In this document: positions 10,389 through 21,000 of the stretch, piece by piece
Layout: each line of letters starts with the position of its first letter
Position numbering within the stretch: the first letter of the stretch is position 1
Assembly (NCBI GenBank): GCA_014859605.1
Contig: JACUTW010000021.1
Location: 1 to 34,053, forward strand
Direction of reading: 5' to 3'
Length of the DNA stretch: 34,053 nucleotides
From: Desulfuromonadales bacterium
GTDB taxonomy: Bacteria > Desulfobacterota > Desulfuromonadia > Desulfuromonadales > UBA2197
The notes under the pieces: model-generated
Databases searched by the model: none
Seen by the model: the letters and a program-made list of their open reading frames with translations, nothing else
What the model was told of the DNA's origin: nothing
Made by a program: the position numbers and the translations under genes

Positions 10389-10404
10389 AGGAGTCACCTC
10401 CTTT
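10387..10404 (+). other. Small perfect hairpin over the stop codon of the giant gene
   Basis: AAAGGAG (10387-10393) and CTCCTTT (10398-10404) are perfectly complementary with a 4-base loop. The left arm contains a Shine-Dalgarno-like AAGGAG. There is no T-run after it, so a terminator is unlikely. It could be an intercistronic processing or stability element between the giant gene and the OmpA-type gene, or chance. Confidence 0.4.
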
Positions 10405-10430
10405 GGGAATGCCCTTTTCCTCTTACATAG

Positions 10431-13400
10431 ATGGAATCAATGTTGAAGCCTAGTGCCACCCTCATATTTTTATTGGTTGTCTCCGCCGCTACTCCGCTGC
10501 GCGCTGCGACTGTTGCCCCGCTTGGCGCGGTCCGGGAAACAGCGACGCGCGGCGAGGCCGTCGAGATGCACCTGCCGGTGGAGCAGACCTTCATCCCCTG
10601 GATTCACGATCCTGCCACCTTCGCCGAGGCGCAGGGAGATCGAGTTGAAATGCGGGAGGTTGCTGAACGGGACGTCAAGACGATCAAGCTCGAAAATGTG
10701 GTCTCGCCCATCCGCTTCCGCCAAGGCGAGGCGGATATCCCTGCAGACTATCTGGTGCAACTGCGCGATGTCCTCAACAATATGCGCGATCGCGTCAATG
10801 TGCGCCTGCACTTTGTTGGCCACTCCGATTCGCAGCGTCTGAGCGCCGCCCTGGCGGAGCGTTATGGCGACAACACCGGACTCTCGCGTGAGCGGGCCGG
10901 CACCACCGCCGAATACTTCCAGCTCGCCCTCGGCCTCCCCCCGGAAGCAATCTCCTACGAAGGTTTCGGCGAGAGTCAGCCCGTTGCCAGCAACCTGACC
11001 GATGCCGGACGGCAACTGAACCGGCGGGTCGAAGTGCAGGTCTGGTATGACGAAATCACCGAAAAAATGGTCGAGAAAGAGGTGGTGGTCACCCAGGAGG
11101 TCAATCGCCTCAAGGTCTGCCGCATCGAGACTGTCTGCAAGTTGCGTTACAAGGATGGTCATTCCCACCGCGCCCGGGTCAAGAATCTGATCACCCCCCT
11201 GCTGTACGAAGAAGGGATGCTGGAAGTGCCGCCGGAATTCCTGACTCAGGTCCGGCAGGCGTTGAAAAACCTCCGCGGCAAGGACAATGTCGTGGTCCGC
11301 TTCATCGCCTATACCGACAATACCCCGCTGCAGGGACGGGACGAGCGCATCTACGGTAACCATCTCGGCCTCTCCAAAGCTGTCGCCCGACGGGTTTCTT
11401 TGGCGGTGCAGGAGAGTCTGGGGTTACCGACTTCCGCCATCGAGAGCGAAGGCCGGGGGGCGACGCATCCGGCGGCCTCCAATGCGACCGAACAGGGCCG
11501 GGCGCTCAACCGGCGCATCGAGGTGGAGTTCTGGCATGACGACTCCCTCCAGGAACTCCCGGATGAGCCGCAGTTGTGTCCGGATGCGGCGGGGGCCGAA
11601 ACCGTCACCCGTATCTACGATCCGCCGTCGGGACCCATCCAGCCGATCCTCTTCGAGAAAGGTCAACCGGTGTTGCCCGCCGGCTATGTCGAGCGTTTGC
11701 AGCAGGTCATGGCCGAGATCGGCGACCAGTCCCATGTCCGCTTGCGATTTGTCGGCTATACCAGTAACCAGCGCCTCGATCGGCGGACGGCCGACGTCTA
11801 CGGGGATGACATCGGACTCTCGACGGCCCGGGCCCGCCGGTCCATGGAAGCGGTTGTGCAGCAACTGGGTTTGACGGAGCAGCAGGTGGAGTTTGAAGGC
11901 CGGGGCTATGTCCAGTCCGACGATGTGATCAATGCCGGCTTCATCGAGTCGGATACCTCCCGCGTGCAAGTTCAGGGGGTCTATGACGAACTGGTCACGG
12001 TCGATGACTACGAGGGAGTTGAGGTCACCCGCCTGACCCGTGAGGTATCGCCTGCCAATCCCTTTGGCTTGAACTTGATGCGCATTACCGTCGACGGCAA
12101 GCCGGTGGACGACCCGGGCATGTCGATCCCGGACGTGCAGCGCTGTATCGATGTGGCTCTCGAAAAAGCCAGCCTGCAGTTCAAGCATGACAAGCTGAAA
12201 CTGGATCCGCGCCTCAACGTGACCGCCTGGCCGCGTACCATCCGCTATCAGGATCTCGAAGAGACCGAGTTTGTCGAGAACCTGGTAAGCTTCCGCCTCT
12301 ATAGCAACTACCGTAGCTTTATCGCGCGGGCCGAGGTCAGGGTTTTCGATGCAGAGCAGTCGGTGCGCGATCTCCCCGTTGCCGTCGTCGCTCTGGATGT
12401 CGATGGCCAGGCGCAATGGCAACCGACCTTCGACACCTATGCCGCGCCGGGGCGCACACTGAAATACCTGGTGCGCGTCTACGACCGCAAGGGGCAATTC
12501 GACGAGACGGAAACCCAGCCCCTCTGGGTGGTTGACCAGATCGATCCAAACCTTGCCGCGGCCGACTCCCGGCGTGAACTGTTGGCCGGCTACGGGGAGA
12601 GTCGCATCGCCCGCCGCAACATCCCCCTGCACGGTGGTTCGGTGCAGGCGCAGGGCGCGGCCATCCCTGCCGGCTACAGTGTCTGGCTGGCCGGTTATGC
12701 CGTCCCCGTCGACGACAAAGGGAGTTTCGTCGCCGAGGAGATCCTGCCGGATGGCATTCATACCGTCGAAGTTGCCGTTCTCGACAAGGCCGGCAATGGC
12801 GAACTCTTCCTGCGCGACTTTGCGCAGAACCAGAGCGACTGGTTCTATGTGGGGATCGCTGATCTCACTTTGTCGGCCAATAAGACCAATGGCCCCGCGA
12901 AACTGCTGGCTCCGGACAAACCGCAATACAGTGAGGACCTCAGTGCCCAGGGGCGCCTGGCCTTCTATACCAAGGGCAAGTTCGGAGAGGGGTGGGGGTT
13001 GACGGCGAGTGCCGATACCCGCGAGGGGCCGTTGGGCGACATCTTCAGCAATTTCATGGACAAATCTCCCGATGCACTCTTCCGCCGGATCGACCCGGAT
13101 GTCTACATGCCGACCTACGGTGATGACAGCACGGTGGTGGAAGATGCCCCGACCATGGGCAAGTTCTACGCCCGATTGACCAAGGACAGAAGTTACGGAC
13201 TCTGGGGCAATTTCAAGATCGACTATACCGATAATACGTTGGCGCATGTGGATCGTGGGCTGTACGGGGCGAATCTGCATTATCAGACGCAAAACGCCAC
13301 CAGTTTCGGCGAGGCGCGCTTCCTGCTCGACGGTTTCGCCGCTGAACCGGGGACCGTAGGGGCGCGGGACGAGTTCCGCGGAACGAGCGGTTCCCTCTAC

Positions 13401-15563
13401 TTCCTGCGCCAACGGGATATCCTGGCCGGTTCCGAGCGCCTGCGCATCGAAGTGCGCGACAAGGACTCCAATATGGTGCTCGGGGTGAAAAACCTGACCC
13501 CGGTCCTTGATTACGACATCGATTACTTGCAGGGACGGCTGCTGTTGGCAGAGCCTCTCTCCGGAACCGCGGACGACAACCTGCTGGTGCAGAGCGGCTC
13601 GTTCAGTGGTCACCCGGTCTTTCTGGTGGCGCGCTACGAATACAGCCCTGACTTTGAGGAACTCGACACCTTGGCCACCGGCGGCCGCGGCCATTACTGG
13701 TTCAACGATTATGTCAAGGTCGGCCTGACGGCCAGCAGTTTTGACGAAGGCGAGACCGAGCATACTTTGCAGGCCGCCGATGTGACCATTCGCAAGAACT
13801 CGGAGTCCTGGTTGAAAATGGAGGCAAGCCGCAGCGAAGGCCCTGGTTTGCTGGCCGCGACCTCCGTCGACGGCGGCTTCCTCTTCGGTACGCCTGATCC
13901 CTTGGACAGCCCGCAGGTCGCGGCGCTGGCAACGCGCGTCGATGCCAGCGTTGGGCTGCAAGACTTCTTTGAAGGCCAAAAAGGGCGCTTCACCTTGTAC
14001 TGGCAGGACCTGGAAGCAGGCTACTCGGCGCCGGGCCTGACCACGGATCGGGACACCAGCCATTATGGAGGGACAGTGACGGTGCCGCTCTCCGACCGCT
14101 TGGGGCTGCGTCTCAAGAGTGATAAGCGTCGCCAGCGTGACGCCCTTGCGACTGAGGCGCACGAGGTCAACGTCGATTTCCAACGTGCCGAGAATTGGAC
14201 CCTGAGTTCGGGGGTGCGCTATGATCGTCGCAAGGATCAGTCGCCGGTCCCCCCCCCGACCCAGGAGGAAGGCGAACGTACCGATATGGTGGTGCAGGTG
14301 CTGTACGATTCCCTGGTCCGCTGGAACAGCTACGGTTTTGTGCAGGAGTCCCTGGCCACCACCCGCAACCGCGAGGGTAATTTCCGCGTCGGTGCCGGTG
14401 GTAGTTATCGGCTGACAGACCGCTTCAAGATGAATGGTGAGGTTTCCGAAGGGGAGCAGGGGACGGGGGGACGGGTCGGCACCGAGTACCTCTATTCGGA
14501 TCGGACCAATCTCTATCTCAACTATGCTCTTGAAAACGAACGCTCGGACAACGGTCTGCGTGCCCGCAAAGGGTCCATGGCTTCCGGGTTCCGCACCCGT
14601 TATTCCGACAGCGCCAGCATCTACCTCGAAGAGCGCTATACCCATGGCGAGGTGCCGACCGGACTGATGCATGCGACCGGTGTCGACCTTTCCCCCAGCG
14701 ACCGCATCAATCTCGGGGCGAAGCTCGATTTCGGCACCCTCAAGGATCACCAGACCGGTGCCGAGCTCAAAAGGACCGCGGTGAGCGTCAGTGCCGGCTA
14801 CGGCTTTGACCGGCTGAAGCTCGCTACGGCGGTGGAATATCGCGTCGACGAGACCGAACACCTCGGAGCGGACTATTCCTTTGCCAGCACCTCCAAACGG
14901 ACGACCTGGCTGACGAAAAACAGCCTCCGCTACCAGCTCTCCCCGGACTGGCGTCTCATCGGCAAGCTTAACTATGCCCACAGTAAAAGCTCGCTGGGAC
15001 AGTTTTACGACGGAAACTACACCGAAGCGGTCATGGGTTATGCCTATCGCCCGGTGCGTCATGACCGTCTGAATGCGCTGCTCAAGTACACCTATTTCTA
15101 TAATGTCCCCGGCGCCGAGGAGACCATCGTCCGGACCCCGGAGGGCGCACTCGTCGAGAGGTCTTCCCGTTCCGGTTTACTCCAGCGCAGCCACATCGTG
15201 TCCGGGGATGTTATGTACGACCTGACGTCCCGCTGGACCGTCGGAGCAAAGTATGCCTACCGCCAGGGCGAGGTGAGCCTCGACCCGGTCAACCGGGAGT
15301 TCTTCGCCAGCCGCGCCCACCTGTCAGTGTTGCGCGCCGATTGGAATTTCCTGCCGCACTGGGACGCCTTGCTTGAGGGGCGGCGGCTCGACTTGCCCGA
15401 TGCCCAGGACCGTCTCGACGGAGCGTTGCTCGGTCTCTACCGTCGGGTCGGCAATCACATCAAGGTCGGGGCCGGCTACAACTTCAGCAATTTTTCAGAT
15501 GATCTCACCAACCTTGACTATCGGCACCAGGGGTTGTTCATCAATATCATCGGGAAAATGTAA
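10431..15563 (+). CDS. Large outer-membrane protein: three OmpA-like domains plus predicted C-terminal beta-barrel
   Basis: This is a 1710-residue protein. The N-terminus is a signal peptide (hydrophobic TLIFLLVVSAA, cut near ATPLRA). The start is either ATG 10431 or ATG 10440; neither has a strong ribosome-binding site. Three OmpA C-terminal-type domains follow: GHSD at 130-133 with LSRERA at 151-156 and NRRVEV; AYTD at 293-296 with LSKAVARR from 314 and NRRIEVEF; and GYTS at 442-445 with LSTARARR from 463 but no NRR motif. OmpA domains bind peptidoglycan diaminopimelate through the Asp and Arg of these motifs. An Ig-like/linker region (about 600-800) precedes a long stretch of alternating amphipathic strands (about 805-1710) that looks like an outer-membrane barrel. 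Its position right after the giant gene suggests that it anchors or exports that protein. Domains are certain; barrel topology and role are inferred. Confidence 0.88.
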   Translation: MESMLKPSATLIFLLVVSAATPLRAATVAPLGAVRETATRGEAVEMHLPVEQTFIPWIHDPATFAEAQGDRVEMREVAERDVKTIKLENVVSPIRFRQGEADIPADYLVQLRDVLNNMRDRVNVRLHFVGHSDSQRLSAALAERYGDNTGLSRERAGTTAEYFQLALGLPPEAISYEGFGESQPVASNLTDAGRQLNRRVEVQVWYDEITEKMVEKEVVVTQEVNRLKVCRIETVCKLRYKDGHSHRARVKNLITPLLYEEGMLEVPPEFLTQVRQALKNLRGKDNVVVRFIAYTDNTPLQGRDERIYGNHLGLSKAVARRVSLAVQESLGLPTSAIESEGRGATHPAASNATEQGRALNRRIEVEFWHDDSLQELPDEPQLCPDAAGAETVTRIYDPPSGPIQPILFEKGQPVLPAGYVERLQQVMAEIGDQSHVRLRFVGYTSNQRLDRRTADVYGDDIGLSTARARRSMEAVVQQLGLTEQQVEFEGRGYVQSDDVINAGFIESDTSRVQVQGVYDELVTVDDYEGVEVTRLTREVSPANPFGLNLMRITVDGKPVDDPGMSIPDVQRCIDVALEKASLQFKHDKLKLDPRLNVTAWPRTIRYQDLEETEFVENLVSFRLYSNYRSFIARAEVRVFDAEQSVRDLPVAVVALDVDGQAQWQPTFDTYAAPGRTLKYLVRVYDRKGQFDETETQPLWVVDQIDPNLAAADSRRELLAGYGESRIARRNIPLHGGSVQAQGAAIPAGYSVWLAGYAVPVDDKGSFVAEEILPDGIHTVEVAVLDKAGNGELFLRDFAQNQSDWFYVGIADLTLSANKTNGPAKLLAPDKPQYSEDLSAQGRLAFYTKGKFGEGWGLTASADTREGPLGDIFSNFMDKSPDALFRRIDPDVYMPTYGDDSTVVEDAPTMGKFYARLTKDRSYGLWGNFKIDYTDNTLAHVDRGLYGANLHYQTQNATSFGEARFLLDGFAAEPGTVGARDEFRGTSGSLYFLRQRDILAGSERLRIEVRDKDSNMVLGVKNLTPVLDYDIDYLQGRLLLAEPLSGTADDNLLVQSGSFSGHPVFLVARYEYSPDFEELDTLATGGRGHYWFNDYVKVGLTASSFDEGETEHTLQAADVTIRKNSESWLKMEASRSEGPGLLAATSVDGGFLFGTPDPLDSPQVAALATRVDASVGLQDFFEGQKGRFTLYWQDLEAGYSAPGLTTDRDTSHYGGTVTVPLSDRLGLRLKSDKRRQRDALATEAHEVNVDFQRAENWTLSSGVRYDRRKDQSPVPPPTQEEGERTDMVVQVLYDSLVRWNSYGFVQESLATTRNREGNFRVGAGGSYRLTDRFKMNGEVSEGEQGTGGRVGTEYLYSDRTNLYLNYALENERSDNGLRARKGSMASGFRTRYSDSASIYLEERYTHGEVPTGLMHATGVDLSPSDRINLGAKLDFGTLKDHQTGAELKRTAVSVSAGYGFDRLKLATAVEYRVDETEHLGADYSFASTSKRTTWLTKNSLRYQLSPDWRLIGKLNYAHSKSSLGQFYDGNYTEAVMGYAYRPVRHDRLNALLKYTYFYNVPGAEETIVRTPEGALVERSSRSGLLQRSHIVSGDVMYDLTSRWTVGAKYAYRQGEVSLDPVNREFFASRAHLSVLRADWNFLPHWDALLEGRRLDLPDAQDRLDGALLGLYRRVGNHIKVGAGYNFSNFSDDLTNLDYRHQGLFINIIGKM

Positions 15564-15604
15564 ATGTTTTTTATTCAACAACACACTCACAACAGGTGGC
15601 AGCC

Positions 15605-16138
15605 ATGCTTAACACTTTAAAAGGTTTCATTCTCGCTATTGCGATGCTGATGCTGGCCTTTTCTGCTTCTTTGGCGGAAGTCTTTGAAGTTTCCAAGGAA
15701 CAGATCAAGGGTCTGGATGAGCAGGTACAGGAGATCAAGACCGATGTTCTCGGGATCGCGGCGCAGTTGAGCCTGCTCGAAGAGAAGCTGCTCTATCCCT
15801 CCAATACCCAGGTAAGCGTCTTTGTCTCGGTCGCGAGCGGGGAGAAGTTTCGCCTCGATTCGATGGAGATCCAGTTAGGCGGCGCGCCGGTGACCCATCA
15901 CCTCTATACATTCAAGGAGCTCGAAGCGTTGCAGAAGGGTGGCGTGCAGCGCATCTATACCGGCAACGTCAAATCGGGTGAGCACGAACTGCAGGTTCTC
16001 CTCGCCGGCAAAACCACGGGCGGCTCCGATTTTCGCCGGGAGGAAAGCTTTAAATTCAGCAAGGACGTAGGCCCCAAGATGGTAGAAATTCACCTGGCCG
16101 GTTCCGGAGCTCAAACCATCACCCTTAAAGATTGGTAA
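15605..16138 (+). CDS. Small secreted coiled-coil protein of unknown function
   Basis: This is a 177-residue protein. ATG 15605 is preferred over GTG 15596 because AGGTGG lies 5 bases upstream of the ATG. It has a signal peptide (GFILAIAMLMLAFSASLA, cut near residue 24) and then a short coiled-coil segment (about 27-60, SKEQIKGLDEQVQEIK...). A C-terminal beta-rich domain (about 68-177) has the pattern VSVFVSV...RLDSMEIQLGG...HELQVLLAG. I do not recognise a named family. The beta domain resembles small periplasmic Ig-like modules. It sits 2 bases before the next TPR gene, so the two are surely co-transcribed, and it is probably a periplasmic accessory subunit of the envelope system. Confidence 0.85.
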   Translation: MLNTLKGFILAIAMLMLAFSASLAEVFEVSKEQIKGLDEQVQEIKTDVLGIAAQLSLLEEKLLYPSNTQVSVFVSVASGEKFRLDSMEIQLGGAPVTHHLYTFKELEALQKGGVQRIYTGNVKSGEHELQVLLAGKTTGGSDFRREESFKFSKDVGPKMVEIHLAGSGAQTITLKDW

Positions 16139-16140
16139 TC

Positions 16141-18030
16141 ATGTCCAGATTCCTTCTCTTGCTGGCTTCCCTGTTGTTCGTAGCGCCTGCGCTGGCGGCC
16201 AGCACAGCTACGCCAAAAGACCTGAAGGATCTCTATTTCGGAGAGGCCCTCTATTACGCCTACCAGGAGGACTGGTTCGAGGCCATTGCCCGGCTCGACA
16301 CTGAACTCGGGCAGTATCGCGGCCTTGATGAGCCTGCTCTCAATACCCTTTTCTTTCATGTCGATCAGGCCGAGTTTGATGTCGGGGACTTTGAACTGGC
16401 TTATCGGATGCACTACAAGGCCGGTCGGGCGATTACTGCGGTCATTGAGGGGAATGTCGAGGAGTCGATACGTAACGAGGCTATTTTCCGCCTGGCCAGG
16501 ATCTACTTCCAGAAAGACCAGCCGGAAAATGCCTTGCGGACCGTCGAGCGGATTCGCGGCGCTGTTCCGGCCAGGATTCGCGAGGATCTGGCGTTCTTGC
16601 GTGCCCACATTGATATGGCCAATGGTCGTAATGTCGAGGCCATTCGCATCCTGAAAGACCTGCAAGGCGAAAAAAAACTGCAAGGATTCAGTTCCTATAA
16701 TCTCGGGATCGCCCTGCTGCGCAACGGCAACGAGCAGAACGGCCGGGAGTATCTCGATCGGACCGGCCAGCTCCTCAGTGAAATCCCGTCCACCTTGGCG
16801 ATCAAGGACAAATCGAATCTGGTTTTGGGCTACAAACTGCTGGAAGAGAAGAAGCACGAGGGGGCCAAGCTGGTCCTTGATCGGGTGCGTTTAACCGGTC
16901 CGTTTTCGAATCGGGCCCTGCTCGGCTCGGGTTGGGCCGACGCTTTTGAGGGGAACTTCGAGAGGGCACTGGTCCCCTGGAGTGTGCTGGTAACACGCGA
17001 AGTGACTGATCCGGCGGTGCAGGAAGCCTTGCTGGCGGTGCCGTATGCCTATGGAAAACTCAATGTCCATGGTCGGGCGGCGTTGCTCTATGGCAATGCT
17101 CTGGAAGCCTTCGGCGCTGAAATCGACAAGCTCACCGCCTCGATCAAGAGTATCCGGGAAGGAAACTTTCTGCGTGCGCTGGTGCGGGAAGAACTGAAGC
17201 AGGATGCCAACTGGGTGGTCAAGTTGCGGGAACTGCCGGATACCCCCGAGACCTACTACCTCCTCGAATTGATGGCCTCGCACGATTTCCAGGAATCCTT
17301 CAAGAACTACTTTGACCTGGAGGCGTTACTGAAAAAGCTGTCGGCCTGGCAGGGTGCCCTTGATGCTTACGAGGATCTGATCCAGCAACGCCGCGCTTAT
17401 TACCAGCCCCTCCTCCCGGAAATCGACCGCGAATTCCGGCTTTTGGACTCGCAGATGCGGCTGCGGCTGGAGCAGCGGGACCGGATCGAACAACGCCTGC
17501 AGAACATGCTGGTCGCGCCGCGTCCCGATTATCTGGCCACGGCCGGGGAGCGGATCATCAGCGAGCAACTGGCGCAACTGGAGCAGCGGCTCCTCGCCAG
17601 CAATGCCGTTATTTCCCCCGAAATCCGCGACCGGATCAAGCGACTGCGGGGGGTGCTGCACTGGAACATCCATACGGAATATGACCAACGTTTTACCGAT
17701 GCGCACAAGAATCTTCGCGAGCTGAACCATGAGGTGGATTTGCTCAATCGGCAGTATACCTCCTTTGTCCGCACCCGTCAGGCCGCCACCCAGAGCTATG
17801 AAGGATATGACGAGATGATCCGCCGCCAGCGCCTGCAGATTGAGACCGCCCTGGAAAAAACGCGCGTGCTGATGGCGCGGCAGGGGCACATGCTTGAGAT
17901 TATGGCGGTGAATGAACTCAGCAAACGCCGTGACCGCCTGGATGAATTCCAGGTCAAGGCGCGTTTTGCCTTGGCGGATAGCTACGATCGGGCCAGTAAG
18001 GCTCAAATCCAGAAGAGTGCCGAACAATGA
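16141..18030 (+). CDS. Periplasmic TPR-repeat protein with C-terminal coiled coil
   Basis: This is a 629-residue protein. ATG 16141 is chosen over the in-frame TTG at 16132 because it begins a clean signal peptide (MSRFLLLLASLLFVAPALA, cut after ALA). Residues about 30-300 form TPR-like helix pairs (for example EALYYAYQEDWFEAIARLD and FRLARIYFQKDQPENALRTV). Residues about 430-629 are long, charged and coiled-coil-like (RLRLEQRDRIEQRLQNM; LRELNHEVDLLNRQY). No enzyme motif is visible. It starts 2 bases after the preceding stop and overlaps the next gene by ATGA. TPR proteins of this type scaffold trans-envelope complexes; here it probably links outer-membrane and inner-membrane parts of the system. 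The family assignment is to the fold only. Confidence 0.88.
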   Translation: MSRFLLLLASLLFVAPALAASTATPKDLKDLYFGEALYYAYQEDWFEAIARLDTELGQYRGLDEPALNTLFFHVDQAEFDVGDFELAYRMHYKAGRAITAVIEGNVEESIRNEAIFRLARIYFQKDQPENALRTVERIRGAVPARIREDLAFLRAHIDMANGRNVEAIRILKDLQGEKKLQGFSSYNLGIALLRNGNEQNGREYLDRTGQLLSEIPSTLAIKDKSNLVLGYKLLEEKKHEGAKLVLDRVRLTGPFSNRALLGSGWADAFEGNFERALVPWSVLVTREVTDPAVQEALLAVPYAYGKLNVHGRAALLYGNALEAFGAEIDKLTASIKSIREGNFLRALVREELKQDANWVVKLRELPDTPETYYLLELMASHDFQESFKNYFDLEALLKKLSAWQGALDAYEDLIQQRRAYYQPLLPEIDREFRLLDSQMRLRLEQRDRIEQRLQNMLVAPRPDYLATAGERIISEQLAQLEQRLLASNAVISPEIRDRIKRLRGVLHWNIHTEYDQRFTDAHKNLRELNHEVDLLNRQYTSFVRTRQAATQSYEGYDEMIRRQRLQIETALEKTRVLMARQGHMLEIMAVNELSKRRDRLDEFQVKARFALADSYDRASKAQIQKSAEQ

Positions 18031-21000
18031 GAAGATCGAATTGGCTGTGCTGGAGTGCCCTCGCGCTACCGCTGCTCCTGAGCGCCTGTCAGTCGGGGAG
18101 CAGCAAGGACACGATTGCCAAGCTGCGGCACATGCACATCGAAATCAAGGAAGAAAAGATCGAAGGCGGTCTCGAAAAAGCCATGGAAGGATACCGGCGT
18201 TTTCTCGAAGAGACGCCGGCCTCGGCTATGACGCCAGAGGCGATTCGGCGCCTGGCTGACCTGAAGGTCGAAAGGGAATATGGTCTCCTTTCCGGCGCGA
18301 CCGTGGCCGAGCGCCGGGCCACCGCCACGGCTTTGCCGCCTCCGGAAAAGGCTGCCCGCCCGGTGGGGCCGCCGGCTTCCTCGGTTCCGGCGCTGGCGAC
18401 TGAACCGGTGACAGGTGAATCGACGGCCGATTTCGAGAAAAGGACAGCGCAGAGCCAGTTGCCAGGGCCGGCGACGGAAGGCGCTGGTGATGATGCGGAT
18501 GACCTGGAGCGGGTCGGGACGGTCGAGGCCATCGAGCTCTACAAGAAGCTGCTGAACGATTATCCCGAATACGCGCGCAACGATCAGGTGCTGTATCAGA
18601 TGTCCCGCGCCTATGAAGAACTCGGCCGGGTCGAAGAGGCCATGGAGGTCATGAACCGGTTGGTGCAAGACTACCCCCGGTCCCGTTATATCGATGAAGT
18701 GCAGTTCCGCCGCGCCGAATATTTCTTCACCCGCCGGCGTTATCTCGATGCTGAGGAGGCCTACGGCAGCATCGTCACCATCGGTGTTACCTCCTCCTAT
18801 TATCAACTCGCCCTCTACAAGCTTGGTTGGACCTTTTACAAGCAGGAACTCTACGACGAGGCCTTGCACCGTTTCATCGCCCTGCTCGATTACAAGGTGT
18901 CGGTGGGCTACGACTTTGCTCAGACCGCGGACGAACCGGAACGTAAACGTGTCGATGATACCTTCCGGATCATCAGTCTGAGTTTTTCCAACCTCGGCGG
19001 TGCCGACTCGGTGGTCGAGTACTTCAACCTCCACGGCAAGCGCAGTTACGAGGACGGCGTCTACAGCAACCTCGGGGAATTTTACTTCGACAAGCGCCGC
19101 TACAGTGACGCCGCTGCCACCTACAACGCCTTTGTCAGCCGCAATCCGTTTCACAAGGTGGCGCCGCAATTTGCCATGCGGGTGATCGAAATTCATCTCG
19201 CCGGGGCCTTCCCCAGCCTGGTCATCGATGCGAAAAAACAATTTGCCACCAACTACGGACTCAAGGCTGAATACTGGCAGCATTTCGAACCGAGCACCCG
19301 TCCGGAAGTGCTGGCCTGGCTGAAAACGAACCTCACCGACCTGGCCAATCATTATCACGCGCTGTATCAGAGTCCGCAGCAGATCAAGGATAAAAAGACC
19401 AACTTCGGTGAAGCGCTGCACTGGTATCGGGAATTCCTCACCTCCTTCCCGATGGATCCGGAGTCGCCGGCGATTAATTATATGTTGGCAGACCTCTTTC
19501 TGGAAAATCGCTCTTTTGATCTGGCGGCGGTGGAATACGAGAAGACCGCTTATGACTACCCGCGCCACGAGAAGTCTGCGCAGGCCGGCTACGCGGCAAT
19601 TTTCGCCTATCGCGAACACCTCGCCGGAGTTGCCGTGGCGGCGAAGGATCAGGTGAAGCGGGAAGTGGTACGAAGTTCGCTGAAGTTTGCCGACACCTAT
19701 CCGGAGCATGAAAAGGCGGCGATGATTCTGGGGGCAGCGGCGGATGATCTCTACGACCTGCAGGATTACGAGCCGGCGGTGGCCGTAGCCCGCAAGCTTA
19801 TCGAAGTCTTCCCCGGCGCCGAAGTGGGGATCCTGCGCGCCGCTTGGCTGGTGGTTGGTCACTCCACCTACGAACTGCTGCGTTACAACGAGGCAGAAAT
19901 CGCTTACAGTAATGTGTTGACGCTCCTCCCGGCCGGGGATAAAACCCGCGAGGCTCTGACCGATAATCTTGCGGCGTCGATCTACAAGCAAGGTGAACAG
20001 GCGAATGCCCTGGAGGATTATCGGGCCGCCGCCGAGCATTTTTTGCGGGTGGGACGCATGGCCCCGACCTCCAAGATCAGGGTAACCGCGGAGTACGATG
20101 CCGCTGTTGCCCTGATGCAGCTCACGGACTGGAAGCAGGCAGCAATCGTGCTCCTGGGCTTCCGCGACCTCTTCCCCGGTCATGCCCTGCAGCCGGAGGT
20201 GACCAGGAAGATCGCTTTTGTCTATCGTGAGGACGGTCTGTTTGCCCTGGCGGCCGATGAATATGAGCGCGTTGAAAGGGAGTCCCGCGATGACGAGGTC
20301 CGGCGGGGAGCGCTGTTGATCGCGGCGGAATTGCATGACAAAGCCGGCAACAGGGACCGCACCCTGGTGGTCTATCGCCGTTATGTCGGTTATTTTCCGC
20401 AACCTTTGGAGATCAACCTTGAAATCCGCGACAAAATCGCCGACCTCCTCAAGGAGAAGGACGACCAGAAAGGTTACCTGAAAGAACTCGGCGAGATTGT
20501 CGCCCTCGATGCGGCCGCCGGCCGCGCCCGGACCGCCCGGACCCGTTTCCTTGGCGGCAAGGCGGCGCTGGTGCTGACGGAACCGAAATATGCCAGCTTT
20601 GCGGAAGTCCGGCTGGCCAAACCCTTTGACGTTAATTTGCGCAAGAAGCGCGAGCTGATGAAGGCTGCCACGCAGGCATTCACTAAACTTCTCGATTATG
20701 AAATCGGCGAAGTGACGGCGGCGGCGACGTTCTATCTCGCCGAGATTTACGCCCACTTCTGCAAGGCATTGCTCGAATCGGAGCGGCCGGATGGCTTGTC
20801 GCCCCTGGAGCTGGAACAGTACGAGTTGGCTATCGAAGAGCAGGCCTATCCCTTTGAGGATAAAGCTATCGAAGTGCACGAGAAGAACCTTGAACTGCTG
20901 ACCGTCGGTATCTATAACGTCTGGATCGACAAGAGTCTGGAGAAGTTGGCTGTGTCTGTCCCCGCACGCTACGCCAAGCCGGAAGAACCGAGCGCGATTC

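Noticed and set aside
11424-15062. 1212-codon open frame on the minus strand opposite the OmpA-barrel gene
   Set aside because: It is a shadow of a real gene with OmpA motifs on the + strand; the minus-strand product has no recognisable domain.
18066-20879. 937-codon open frame on the minus strand opposite the TPR lipoprotein
   Set aside because: It is a shadow frame: the + strand has a lipobox, TPR repeats and an ATGA overlap with its neighbour, and the minus-strand product has none of these.
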